Below, in pieces: positions 1 through 9,901 of a stretch of DNA of 64,000 bases. The stretch covers positions 29,022,202-29,086,201 of the forward strand of contig NC_055987.1 in the NCBI RefSeq assembly GCF_018446385.1, in the 5' to 3' direction. The stretch comes from Zingiber officinale (lineage: Eukaryota > Streptophyta > Magnoliopsida > Zingiberales > Zingiberaceae). The notes under the pieces were generated by a model that saw only the letters and a list, made by a program, of their open reading frames with translations, ran no database searches and had not been told where the DNA came from. The translations under genes were made by a program, and so were the position numbers. Position 1 is the stretch's first letter. Each line of letters begins with the position of its first letter.

Positions 1-489
1 CTCAAAATTATTTGCTTCGACTGAAGGTCGTGAAATGCTAGATCGAAACCCCCTAGCATAAGGTGATGCATAATCCTTTAGTGGTCTATTCGCCATGCTT
101 GAATGTTCTTGTTCTATTTGTTGTCTTTGCAGAATTTTCCTTCTATGAAATGTTCTGTCAATTTTGGGGTCTAGAGGAAGAAGTTCTCCTACAAAGTTAG
201 ATCTTCACATACACAAGAACAAGATCGCAAGATATATATACTCAAAGGACAAAGAAGAAAGAAACTACATCAAAAGAAAAATAGAGATTAGGCTAAAATG
301 TTAGAAATCAAGAATGCAAAATTAGAATTGAAACAAAGAAAAAGAAAAAAAAAATTAACAAGAATGTTATACCAGAAAAAGAAAAACTTATGAAAACAGA
401 ATTCTAAAGATTAGGTTCAACTATGCAAATGAAAAGAAAAGTTATGTTTAGTCTAACTCAATTGATAATCTCTAATATTATAGCGCAGT
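1..489 (-). mobile_element. Internal (post-PBS) region of gypsy-type element D
   Basis: Lies downstream, on the minus strand, of the primer binding site at 490-506, so it should be the untranslated leader of element D. It is A-rich on the plus strand and has no open frame of note. The rest of D would lie beyond the left edge of the window. Confidence 0.45.
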
Positions 490-506
490 TCCCGGTAACG
501 CCGCCA
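490..506 (-). other. Primer binding site of element D (tRNA-Asp type)
   Basis: Minus-strand sequence TGGCGGCGTTACCGGGA closely resembles TGGCGCCGTTGCCGGGGA, the site complementary to the tRNA-Asp 3' end used by Athila/Tat-type gypsy elements. It lies 6 bp inside the LTR end at 513. The few mismatches fit an old copy. Confidence 0.6.
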
Positions 507-1999
507 AAAACTTGTTGACGTTCCGCAAGTGTACAGAAATGTCGTAAGTAATAAAGAAAGATATCGTATCCACAGGGACTGATATAAGCACTAAAGATAT
601 CTCAACGCGAATTAGCTAAACAACCGGTCAATTGATTTACAGGAACTAAGTGTAACTATGAAGTAAAAAACATAGAAATAAAAGAATAGAAATAGGGCTG
701 AGATAAAAGATGTTCTAGGAGTTTTGGTTTCTTTGTAATGTTCTTCAACGTAAATGATCTACCAAATCTTATTCCTCAATTGTCTGTCATTTGTAGAAGG
801 TTGTCGGTTCTCTCTTGCAATAGACAACTGGTCTAAGACTAAAATATATCTAAATGTGATTGATTAGGAATGAAACCTATGTTGTCCTTACTCGGGCTTG
901 CCTGTCACGTGCGTCCCTCGGATAATCAACATAAGAATTCATCACTTCACAACCTCATTAAGATATAAAGATTAATGCATACAATCTATCCTACCCTCTT
1001 GAACGACCTTATTTCACCTTCAATATTATCCCTCAAACGTCCTTACATGGACTTGTTCTTGTCACGAACGTCCCTCGAAAAATTGAATAAGGAATTACCT
1101 CTATAAGATCCACAAGGTATTCAAACATTCAATCAAGAATGAGAATTAGGTCCAAATCACAACAATCCATACAAGATTGAATAGGTACAAACAGAGCAAA
1201 ATCATAGAAATAGGAAATTGGCAAATCCACACTAGTTTTACATCAAATTTTCATTACAAATACTCTCTTCATCCTAGAACAAGAGATCTAATCCATAGAA
1301 CAAGGAAAGAAACCCAAAAATAATAGGATTACAAGCATCTTGATTCCCAAATCCAAGAAAGAAATGGAAGAAAAGCTTATCTTCGATGAAGAACAATCTT
1401 CGGATCCAATCCTCACTTCCGGAGTCGAAACGATGAAGATCTGTCCTTGAATCATCAGAAAATCCCTCCAAGAAGGTGGAGGAATGTCCCAAATCTTGTT
1501 CCCCCCAAAATGGAGAAGATCCCCTTTCAAATGAAGAAGAAACCCTTGTTGGGGCAATTTCCTTAGGTCATGTTTGACCAGTTTAGCTAAGCTTGAGTTG
1601 AGTCAAGCTTGAGTCGGGAATTGAGTTTTGATGTTTGACAATGTATGAAGAATGCTGAAGCAATCGTCCGATTGTGGAGATGGTCAAGGGATTGACCAGG
1701 TTGATGAAAAGACAAGTCAAGTGGGTCAGTGTTGATCGGAGACTTGACCGGGTAAGTCCTAACTGGAGTTTAGGCAATGGAAAAGTCCTAACTGGAGCTT
1801 AGACATTTGGGAAAGTCCTAATTGGAGGTTAGGCAAGAGTGAAGTCAAGTAGATCAAGGTTGACAGGAGACTCGACTGGGAAAGTCTTAATTGGAGATTA
1901 GGCAAAGGTAAGTCCAACAGAAAGGTTCGCAAGAGTGAAAATCCAAGTAGGTCAGTGCTGACCAGATGTGGTGGTGAAAGTTCTGATAAGTGAGATCAA

Positions 2000-2230
2000 G
2001 TAATTGGAAAGTCCTAGTATAGCTAGGCAAAGGGAAAGTCTTGGTGAGGAGTCAGGCAATTGGAAAGTCCAAATGTGATCTTGGTAAAAGGAAAGTCCTG
2101 GTAAGGAGCCAGACAATTGGAAAGTCCAAGTGTGATCTTGGCAAAAGGAAAGTCCTGGTAAGGAGCCAGGCAATTGGAAAGTCCAAGCATGTGGTCTTGG
2201 CAAGGTAAGTTCTAGTGTGACTTAGCAAGG
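2000..2230 (+). repeat. 57-bp tandem repeat in U3 of LTR A
   Basis: The start CAATTGGAAAGTCC recurs at 2057, 2114 and 2171, an exact 57-bp period, with partial copies before and after. AAAGTCC spacers also occur at lower density from 1750. Confidence 0.75.
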
Positions 2231-2235
2231 AGAAC

Positions 2236-2500
2236 TCGATAACTAGGATGAGGCTGAAGGAATCTCCTGAAGGCAAGGCGTGAAGGATGGGTGGATATCC
2301 GAGGGACGCAAGACTGATGGAGGAGGCTAGAAGGCTAGTTCGAGGTTGATCGAGTGTGGTGTATAATCCGACAAATAGGATGAAGCCGAAGGAAGCTCCT
2401 GAAGGCAAGGCGTGAAGGATAGGAAATATCCGAAGGACGCAAGGCTGATGGAGGAGGCTAGAAGGCTAGTTCGAGGTTGGTCGGATGTGGCCAAATGCAA
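2236..2500 (+). repeat. 132-bp tandem duplication in U3 of LTR A
   Basis: GAAGGCAAGGCGTGAAGG occurs at 2269 and 2401, and the sequence around it (GATGGAGGAGGCTAGAAGGC and neighbours) is repeated with the same 132-bp offset. Confidence 0.8.
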
Positions 2501-2583
2501 GGCATGGAGACCCAACAGGTCACGGTTGACCTGGAGTTGGGTTGGGGGATTTGGACTTGATTTTGAGTCAAGTCCCAGCAGTT

Positions 2584-2945
2584 CAATCGATCGGGCAATC
2601 GATTGAACCGGGCTCCAATCAATCGGTCGATCGATTGGAGTGTGTTACGAGTGTGGGCTGGCTTCAATCGATCGGCCGATCGATTGGGAGCATTTCTCGC
2701 GAGCACAGAAGCCATCCCAATCGATCAGCCGATCGATTGGGAGCTACCAATCGATCGGTCGATCTATTGGAGAGGAGAAGTTCTCGCACGTGCGCAAGAG
2801 CACAGAATGGTTCTGAATCGATTGGTCGATCGATTCAGATGGTCCCAATCGATCAGTCGATCGATTAGGAAGTGATCGTTGGGCAGGAAACGAGCGATGG
2901 ACGGCTGGGATGAAGCGGTGCTGATGTGGCAATCGATTGGGGATG
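2584..2945 (+). promoter_or_regulatory. ATCGATCG palindrome array in LTR A
   Basis: Eight imperfect palindromes of the form CAATCGATCGGYCGATCGATTG occur at about 2584, 2616, 2665, 2718, 2748, 2815, 2846 and 2931, separated by unrelated 8-60-bp spacers. The array lies just upstream of a weak TATA-like TTTAAAG near 2970, in the plus orientation of LTR A. A regulatory role is inferred from its position only. Confidence 0.6.
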
Positions 2946-3114
2946 AATTGGATCAATTGGGAGCACTGTTTAAAGCCTTGGCAGAGCGTTTTCTCCGTAG
3001 TTCTTTGCGAGCTTCATCTGCGACTTTTCTGCGATTCTTCACGCGAGCTTTCAGATCTTCACTGCCAGTTCTTGAAGGCACTTGAGGGTGTTTCTCCAAG
3101 GTTCAAGAGGCAAC

Positions 3115-4233
3115 TGATGGATCGAAAGCGCTAGAGGGGAGGGGGGGTGAATAGCGCTCGTGGCTATTTCGTTTTTCGAAATCGTAAAAGCTTGTTCAGA
3201 AATAATGCAGCGGAAAAGTAAATAAAGTAGACACGAAGGATTTACTTCGTTCGGAGCCTGTGACGACTCCTACTCGAAGGCCCGCGATCCTTGATCGCTT
3301 CCGGTGGGCAACAACTATAATTCGTAAAATCTATTACACGCTAAGTACAATTCAAGAAGAAAAGAATATTGTACCGACAATAAAAGGAATAAAGCTGAAG
3401 CTCCGAATTGTCGTTGCAGCACTTCTGAGTCGAGACGTTAGCAGCTTGTCGCACGGAGAATGCTTAGAAGATGGTTGTTCCTTGAAGCTGCACCTCAACC
3501 CTCTTTTTATATGAGGTTTCGGGCGCCTGGGACCTTTCTGGGCACCTGGAGTGTGACGTGGCCAGCCAACTAGGTTGCTCCACGTGGTGAAGTCGCGCAG
3601 GGGATAAAATTTGGTCCTGGGCGTCCGGACCTGTTCCGGGCGCCCGGATCCATTCCGGGTGCCCGGACCACCTTTTTCCAGGAGCCGCTTCTCCTACAAA
3701 ACAAGGTTAGTCCGAGCAATTTCGTACCCTGCAAGATAATGTTAGAATATGATAATTCATAAGTGAAAAAGAGCTGACACTCTTCGGACTGTCCGAGTCT
3801 GACTTCGGATTCCCAACCGGAAACTCTAGGTCGACTCGACGCCTACTGTTCCCTCTACGGGGAACGCGTCCTCACCTACTCCACTCAGGAGATTTACCTG
3901 ATGCTAGTCCGGTCCTCCAGACCGACTGGACTTTTCGCCTAGGGTTACCACCCCCTAGGACCTAAGGTTACCGCCCCTTAGGGTTTTTCTCCACCTAGGG
4001 TTACCGCCCCCTAGGACCTAAGGTTACCGCCCCTTAGGGTTTTCCTCCACCTAGGGTTACCGCCCCCTAGGACCTAAGGTTACCACCCCTTAGGGTTTTT
4101 CACCTGCCTAACCGCAGCTAGGACTTTCCTGAGACACTCATTCAAACATGTTAGATCACACACTAACTTAACTTTGAATCCTTTGCCATTATCAAAACTA
4201 AGGTTCGATCGTCGGATGCTTCCTGCACCAACA
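3115..4233 (-). repeat. 3' LTR of element B
   Basis: 1119 bp, nearly identical to 11256-12331. On the plus strand it opens TGATGGATCGAAAGCGC and ends GCACCAACA, giving TG...CA on the minus strand. It differs from its partner mainly by about 43 bp extra in the GGGCGCCCGG array (near 3617-3660). The minus-strand TATA (CATATAAAAAG) is at 3503-3513, and five GGGCGCCCGG-type words lie at about 3518, 3537, 3617, 3637 and 3656. Confidence 0.85.
3938..4105 (+). repeat. CCTAGGGTTACC tandem repeats in LTR B
   Basis: About three units of roughly 58 bp, each carrying CCTAGGGTTACCGCCCCCTAGG followed by a CCTTAGGG half. The same array recurs in the partner LTR (about 12036-12200) and in solo LTR C (about 7370-7565), so it is an ancestral LTR module. 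Confidence 0.8.
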
Positions 4234-4247
4234 ATCTCCCCCTTTTT
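4234..4247 (-). other. Polypurine tract of element B
   Basis: Minus-strand AAAAAGGGGGAGAT immediately precedes the 3' LTR start (TGTTGGTGC). This is the normal place and composition for plus-strand priming in copia-type elements. Confidence 0.75.
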
Positions 4248-4679
4248 GATAATGACAACCGAAATTCAATGTTAAGTAAAAAATATGCAGTTATGTATAA
4301 GCACAAGAACCAAGATTTATGTATAAGCACAAGAACCAAGATAAGCGTGATAGCAAGATAAACATAGCTCCCCCTTAATATAAGTTATTCTCTTTGAATT
4401 TTTTACTAATAGCCATAGCTCCCCCTTAATACAAGCTCCATTTAAAATATTTCTTTGAATTTCTCTACTCTCCCCCTTTGCCATATATCAAAAATGAGCT
4501 AGTTTTGAAAAATTTAACTTTTCAAGACAGAATTTAGCAGAAAACATTTTAACTTAGGCAAGGAGCAAGTGAAAGGCAACACCTTAGAATTGATTTTGCT
4601 TGAAGAGATATAGCAAAAAGGAACTCTTTTTAACTTAGTGTATTTTGAGGAGTTTCCAAAATTTTCACAGGAAAATTTT

Positions 4680-4830
4680 CAAAACACAATTTTCAACTTC
4701 AGAAATTTTCAAACAAAATTTTCAACTTCAAAAATTTTCAAACAAAATTTTCAACTTCAAAAATTTTCAAACAAGATTTTCAACTTCAAAAATTTTCAAA
4801 CAAAATTTTCAACTTCAGAAATTTTCTGGA
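4680..4830 (+). repeat. AT-rich short tandem repeat inside B
   Basis: About five copies of a 27-28-bp unit containing AAATTTTCAACTTC and AATTTTCAAACA. It lies in non-coding DNA between B's second gene and its 3' LTR. Confidence 0.75.
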
Positions 4831-4984
4831 AAAAAAAAACATTCAGGTTTTTAAAGAAAATTTCCAAGGAAAAAAAATTCCAAAGTTTTAAATAATTTTC
4901 TAAAAAACTTTTTTTTTTAACTTAATGCATTTTGGAAAAAGTTTCAACTTAAATAACTTTCTAACAAGATAAAAAAAATTTTCA

Positions 4985-5125
4985 AAGTAGAGGACACTTG
5001 AAAGTTTTAAATTTGGAGAAAGTTTTTGAGAATGCTACTTAAGGCATGTTTTTGAGTAGAGGACACTTGAAAGTTTTAAATTTGGAGAAAGTTTTTGAGA
5101 AGGCTGCTTAAGGCATATTTTTGAA
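4985..5125 (+). repeat. 69-bp tandem duplication inside B
   Basis: GTAGAGGACACTTGAAAG begins both copies (about 4987 and 5056). The copies stay nearly identical through TTTTTGAGAAGGCTGCTTAA, with single-base differences. Confidence 0.75.
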
Positions 5126-5884
5126 ATGAATTTCAAGAATACTTAAGGAAAAGGAGAAGCGATAACCTTATTTTTTAATAGCTTGCCATTTGTTTTAGTA
5201 AGGTATCAGAGCCCTAAAGTCCAAGCATGAGTCAAGATTTGTTTTGATCAGGTATCAGATCCCTTAAGTACAGACATGCTTAAACTTATTATTTCCTTCA
5301 CCAACTGTCTAACCGTTTAGCTACTTGCTGATTGCCTAGAGGGCAACAGTGTTCACTTGGTTAGTCAAGTCAAGTCAATTGATCCAGTTAGATTTGACTA
5401 AGGCTGGAAGACTTGATTTGATTACTTTTAATCACGTATTTAACACCCAGACTCATATTGATGCACAGAAATAAGCATTCTCGAGTCCAGGCTGTACCCT
5501 ATGCATCTCACACCGTTCTATGTTTTACAAACACAATCAAGGTAAACCTAGGTATTTGTGAGATGCTCTGGTTGAGTCCTGGGGGAACATGATTTCTAAG
5601 AGAAAATCCTAGGCTAAATCCAACTTTTGAAAGTCTAGTAAAGTAGAGATTTGAAAAATCAAAGTTTGCCTAGAATTTTAAAAATGTGATTAAAAGACTG
5701 ATCTATTAGATTAAGGTATAGTTAATCAAGTCGAAGTAAAACAGTCTATTAGATTAAACAGTCGACATAGATAAAAGAGTCATAATAGAGCTGCTACATG
5801 CTGTACTAGAGTCATAATAGAGCTACAGTCGGAGCTACTGAGATGATGAAGGAGGTGGTCCGGAACCCAGCGACCGGAGTAGTG
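5126..5884. other. Non-coding tail of element B
   Basis: About 760 bp between the end of B's second gene and the tandem repeats. It has no open frame and no family I recognise. A short repeat, GAGTCATAATAGAGCT, occurs at about 5776 and 5809. Confidence 0.5.
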
Positions 5885-6389
5885 TCAGGAGCTCAGTGTG
5901 ACGAGCCCGATCGTCCTCTCATAGATCTCGGCGCAGGTCGGAGAGCTCCTGCCGTAAATAATAGTGGAAAAGATGTGTAGGCTGATGTCTATGTCTAACC
6001 TATGACACAGGGCATAGAGAAGAAAGGAGTGAAATGGACGCATCACAGCAATGTCGTGAGTGGTCAACGATAGAATACAAAGTACTAGAACCCTATAAAG
6101 GGCGTAGTCCTGAATTCTAAGGTTAACTGACCTAAACTGGGTCTCAGTGGGATCACGCTGGTCCTCAAAGAAATATGAATAGATCGTATCGAGGGTAATA
6201 TGTGAGTAGGGATCTCCAAAAGGTAGCTCCCTAGGAGGATAGCATAAAAAGGTGCAGGGTGACTCTCGTAACCCTAGAAACTCACGAATGGTAGTGGGAG
6301 ATAATGTGATATCCGTGCCAGCTGCCCTAGTGGTATAGGTGAAGTCGTCTACTTTTACTAGGTTGTTGTAAAATTCGGCACATAAACTT

Positions 6390-7700
6390 TGTTGGATCGA
6401 GACGCGCTAGAGGGGGGGGGGGTGAATAGCGCTCATGGCTATTTTGATCGTATCGGAATCGTAAAACTATCAAAGTAAATATACGCAGCGGAAATAACGA
6501 ATGCAATCACAGAGGGACACAAGAAGTTTACTTCGTTCGGAGCCTAAGGCGACTCCTACTCGAAGGCCCGCGATCCTTGATCGCTTTCCGTGGGCAACAA
6601 CTATAAGCTCGTAAAATGTACAATAAGATATTACAATTGAAAGAACTAAAACAAATTATACCGACAACAATAAAGTAGCAGAATCTGAAGCTCCGGGTTG
6701 TCGGGGACTTGTAACAGCACTTCTGGGTGTTTCTAGAGCAGCTTGTAGCGTAAGGATTGCTTGGAGTTCGTTATTCAGAGCTGCTGCTCGAGACCCCTTA
6801 TAAAGGGTGTTCAAGGCGCCTTGAACCCTTCACCAAGGCGCCTTAAACAGCCGAGTCAGCCGTGGAGATCAGGAGCGAACTGGTCGAACTTCATCAAGGC
6901 GCCTTCAGCCTACCCAAGGCGCCTTCAACCTTCGACCCAAGGCGCCTTGAACTTCATCTAAGGCGCCTCCAACCTTCTGCGCTGGCTTTTCCTGGTTCGC
7001 ACCCGAGGCGCCTCCAAGCTCCATGGAGGCGCCTCGGACACTGTTCATCCGAGTTGTAACTTGCTCCTTTGTTAGTCCCAAACACATACCCTGCAAAACA
7101 AAGTTAGCACAGAAACATAATGAATGATAATAATGAAAGTTTTGACAAGATTCGAACTGTCCGGGTCGGATTTCCCGAAACCCTAGGTCGACCCGACGCC
7201 ACTGTCTACCGGGAACACGTCCTCACCTACTCCACTCGGAGATTTACATTGCCGGTCGATCCTCCGGATCGCTGGACTTTGCTCAAGACTGACGCCGCCG
7301 GACTTTCTGCTGGACATCCGCTTCCCGGCTAGTCCAGTCTTTCACCTGGTTCGCGACACCAGGACTTTCCACCTAGGGTTACCACCCCCTAGGACTTTTG
7401 CCTGAAGCCATCGACCTGCCAAGACTTTCCGCATAGGATTACTACCCCCTATGACCTAGGGTTACCACCCCCTAGGGTTTTTCCCTTTGCCTAACCGCAG
7501 CTAGGACTTTTCTCCACCTAGGGTTACCACCCCCTAGGACCTAGGGTTACCACCCCCTAGGGTTTTTCACCTGCCTAACCGCAGTTAGGACTTTTCCTGA
7601 AATACTCATTCAACATGTTAGATCACAACACACCTTAACTTTGAGTCCTTTGCCATTATCAAAACTCAGGTTCGATCGTTAGATGCTTCCCGCACCAATA
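6390..7700 (-). mobile_element. Solo LTR C inside element B
   Basis: 1311 bp, starting TGTTGGATCGAGACG and ending GCACCAATA, flanked by AACTT at 6385-6389 and 7701-7705. It shares blocks with LTR B (GCGCTAGAGG(n)TGAATAGCGC, ACTTCGTTCGGAGCC, ACTCCTACTCGAAGGCCCG, GTTCGATCGTTAGATGC), so it is a sister family with a different U3 word array. Orientation is minus by homology to B. The terminal TA in place of CA is a point change. Insertion split B's accessory gene. Confidence 0.75.
6790..7040 (-). promoter_or_regulatory. TATA box and AAGGCGCCTT array of LTR C
   Basis: Minus-strand CCCTTTATAAGGGG (6792-6805) is the TATA region. Directly upstream of it, in minus orientation, are eight AGGCGCCT palindromes at about 6813, 6837, 6898, 6918, 6941, 6961, 7007 and 7022. 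The first word starts about 10 bp from the TATA, as in LTR B and the 8161 module. Confidence 0.65.
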
Positions 7701-8160
7701 AACTTATGTTTATTGGGATGGTACACTCAACAAGGTTTCGCAACCTATAGTGGTTTATAGCCTCGGTGACTGGAATACAAGAGCGTAGAAAGAACGATCT
7801 ATCTATACATTTGGTTCTAATGGCCATGTAATTTGTTGACATAAACTTAATCCTAAGTTCGTCGGTTGGAAACCTAGGGTCAATGTTAGGTGTAGAGGGC
7901 CCAGCACCAGATTTAGAACGCTTCCTAAATTTCAAACTAATATTACACTAAGAAATAAACAAGCATTATAAGAAATAAAGTTTAGGAGGGGATAGACATT
8001 TTACCGAGGAGCCATTGTAAGAAATTTTAGAACTGACGACCTCGGTTGAGTCACGACTCCGTATCAACCGCGGAAAATTTAAATTTTGAAAGTCTTCGCA
8101 GGGAAGCCAAAAAGCTTAAGGAAGACTTGAAGGTGCAAGGGTAGGGAGCGCCCCCTGCCC

Positions 8161-8285
8161 CCTATATATAAGGGAGTTCGGGCGCCCGGACCTGTTCCGG
8201 GCGCTCGGGGTCGTGTGAGGCGGGGCGCTCGGGTTCTCTGCGGGCGCCCTGAGTCCGAATACCGAGGGTGCCCGCCCCCGGTTTT
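8161..8285 (-). promoter_or_regulatory. Internal promoter-like module of B's accessory gene
   Basis: Minus-strand CCCTTATATATAGGGG (about 8159-8174) is an excellent TATA box about 145-160 bp before the ATG at 8015. Immediately upstream of it lie about five GGGCGCCCGG-type words (8180, 8196, 8222, 8240, 8268). The arrangement copies that in LTRs B and C, yet it lies inside the element. It could be a true internal promoter or a relic of another LTR captured with the gene. Confidence 0.5.
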
Positions 8286-9460
8286 TGACCCTTGTTTGTA
8301 CGTTTTTTTTTTAATGTTTTAATTAATTTAAAAACGTTTAAGTTAATTTGATTTTAAACATGTTTAATTGGAAATTATTTTAAATTAATTCAATTTTGAA
8401 ATTGTTTAAGTTAATTTGATTTTTGAAAATGTTTAACTTAACTTACGTAAGATTTAAAATTTAGTTTGCTTAGTCATCTCACCCGATCTATGTTTTCAAT
8501 CAGGGGCTCCTATTATTCTGTGAGATGAATTAGTTCAATTTATAGGATTTTGTTTAACTTTATGTTAGATTCGGGTTTAGCTTTGGGTTCAACAAGTAAG
8601 CGTTCTTTGGATAAACTTCTGGGCTATGGTGAGTCACAAGGAGCTCATTAAAGTAACCATGCCTTCGAGGTTTCCCAAATAGTCCTACCAATTGAGCTTA
8701 ATACTAAACCTTGGTCTAACTAGTTAGGATCCATTTAAGGGTAGCTTCGGTTAGTTCCACTTGGCCAAATGCACCAGGTCGAAGCCATATCTTCCTAGAC
8801 ATGCGATGCCCAAGTTTTCCCAACGTACTATCATCCAAAAACTTCACCAGTACTGTGCTTCAAGTTAAAATTTAACCCTTTTTAATCTATCCTTATTTAC
8901 CCATCCAGGTAATCTACTCTTGTTTACCCATTTCGGGTAGATTAAGTTCGGTTACCCTGTCGGGTAAATAGATTTTGGAGTTGCCAGCTATTCTAGACTC
9001 TCCTTCTATTTGAGTTTTAAATTTATTTTGAATTTTGAATTTTGAGTTTTTTATTTTGAATTTTGAATTTTAAGTTTTAGGTTTATTTTGAATTTTGAGT
9101 TTTATTTTGAATTTTGAATTTTAAGTTTTAGATTTATTTTGAATTTTGAGTTTTAGATTTATTTTGAATTTTGAGTTTTAAATTTTTAAATTTGAGTTTT
9201 AGATTAATTTCGAATTTTTAAATTTGAGTTTTAGATTAATTTTGAATTTTTAAATTTGAGTTTTAGATTAATTTCGAATTTTTAAATTTGAGTTTTAGAT
9301 TAATTTCGAATTTTTAAATTTGAGTTTTAGATTAATTTCGAATTTTTATTGTTTTGGCTCCCCCTGGATCATAGCCTCGATAAGGTTTATTGAGGTAATG
9401 TATTTGATCCTTAGGAACCCAATAATGTCCAAGTCCAACTTGATTGATCAGGTTGGACTT
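8286..9460. other. AT-rich non-coding middle of B
   Basis: No coding potential seen. It contains runs of TTTAATTAATTTAAA-like text (8310-8460), short TACCC/GGGTA repeats (8895-8970) and the tandem repeats listed separately. Confidence 0.5.
9010..9350 (+). repeat. AT-rich tandem repeats (about 31-34 bp) in B
   Basis: First a block based on ATTTTGAATTTTGAGTTTTA. Then, from about 9185, about five copies of a unit TTTAAATTTGAGTTTTAGA plus TTAATTTCGAA. Confidence 0.75.
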
Positions 9461-9466
9461 GGCAAC

Positions 9467-9805
9467 TCATGCTTGGACTATTTTTCTATTTGGTTTGTTT
9501 ATTAAGGATAGGTAAGATTTATATTTCTTTTTATATCCTAGTCCAGTTCGATTGTAGATTGCCCTTTGTGTCCCAAGAATCAAGTCAAGATTCTTGGATC
9601 CCAAGGAGAATCGTTCTAGGGTAGTTTTCAAATCCTTTACCTGACTTTTCAGATTGGAATTCTCTTCCTCAAGTTTTTGAACTTGAGTTGAGGTTCTAGT
9701 CTGAACTTGATCAGTTAAGGATTCGTTGTTTGGTGTTTCTTTAAGGAGTGTTACCTCCTTTAGAAGCGTTTTGATTCGAATCTTGGACTTAGCTACTTTA
9801 TGCAT
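9467..9805 (-). CDS. Coiled-coil linker fragment of a copia gag-pol polyprotein (B)
   Basis: A 112-residue frame with a leucine-heptad coiled coil (KLEEENSNLKSQVKDLKTTL) followed by FSLGSKNLDLILGTQR and RTGLGY. That last signature is typical of the stretch between gag and protease in plant copia elements, and element F carries a related version at about 60040-60180. It ends without a protease, so only the start of the pol side survives. It is separated from gag by about 96 bp of non-coding sequence. Confidence 0.6.
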   Translation of the reverse strand: MHKVAKSKIRIKTLLKEVTLLKETPNNESLTDQVQTRTSTQVQKLEEENSNLKSQVKDLKTTLERFSLGSKNLDLILGTQRAIYNRTGLGYKKKYKSYLSLINKPNRKIVQA

Positions 9806-9901
9806 TAAATAATTAATTAAGCTATATAAACGATTTTTACTTACAGAGAGGTTCGGTCCTTCGGAAACGGATGCGGATCCGTGGCTTCTCTCGGACTCGA
9901 T

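Larger units (their letters stand above)
5885..8015 (-). pseudogene. Second (accessory) gene of element B, plant-transposon-protein-like, split by LTR C
   Basis: Read on the minus strand. An 11-bp first exon (8005-8015) encodes MAPR. An 80-bp intron (7925-8004, GT at 8004, AG at 7925) follows, then coding sequence 7924-7701. Solo LTR C interrupts it, and the frame resumes at 6384 and stops at 5885-5887. Without LTR C and one TSD copy the lengths sum to 735 bp, exactly 245 codons. The N-terminus is basic (RKRSKSGAGP). The body (EFYNNLV, TLSPTTIREFLGLRES) resembles the 'putative plant transposon protein' domain found in retroelement and gene-fragment ORFs (my recollection is PF20167). The biochemical role is unknown. 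A TATA box and GC-rich word array sit 150-270 bp upstream. The gene was intact until C inserted. Confidence 0.65.

Noticed and set aside
2584-2945. Overlapping open frames on both strands over the ATCGATCG array
   Set aside because: Open because the palindrome encodes Ser/Ile/Asp/Arg repeats in all frames. No protein family.
3938-4105. CCCTAGGGTTACC repeats as interstitial telomeric sequence
   Set aside because: Not the plant telomere unit TTTAGGG in tandem. The unit is about 58 bp and recurs at the same place in three related LTRs.
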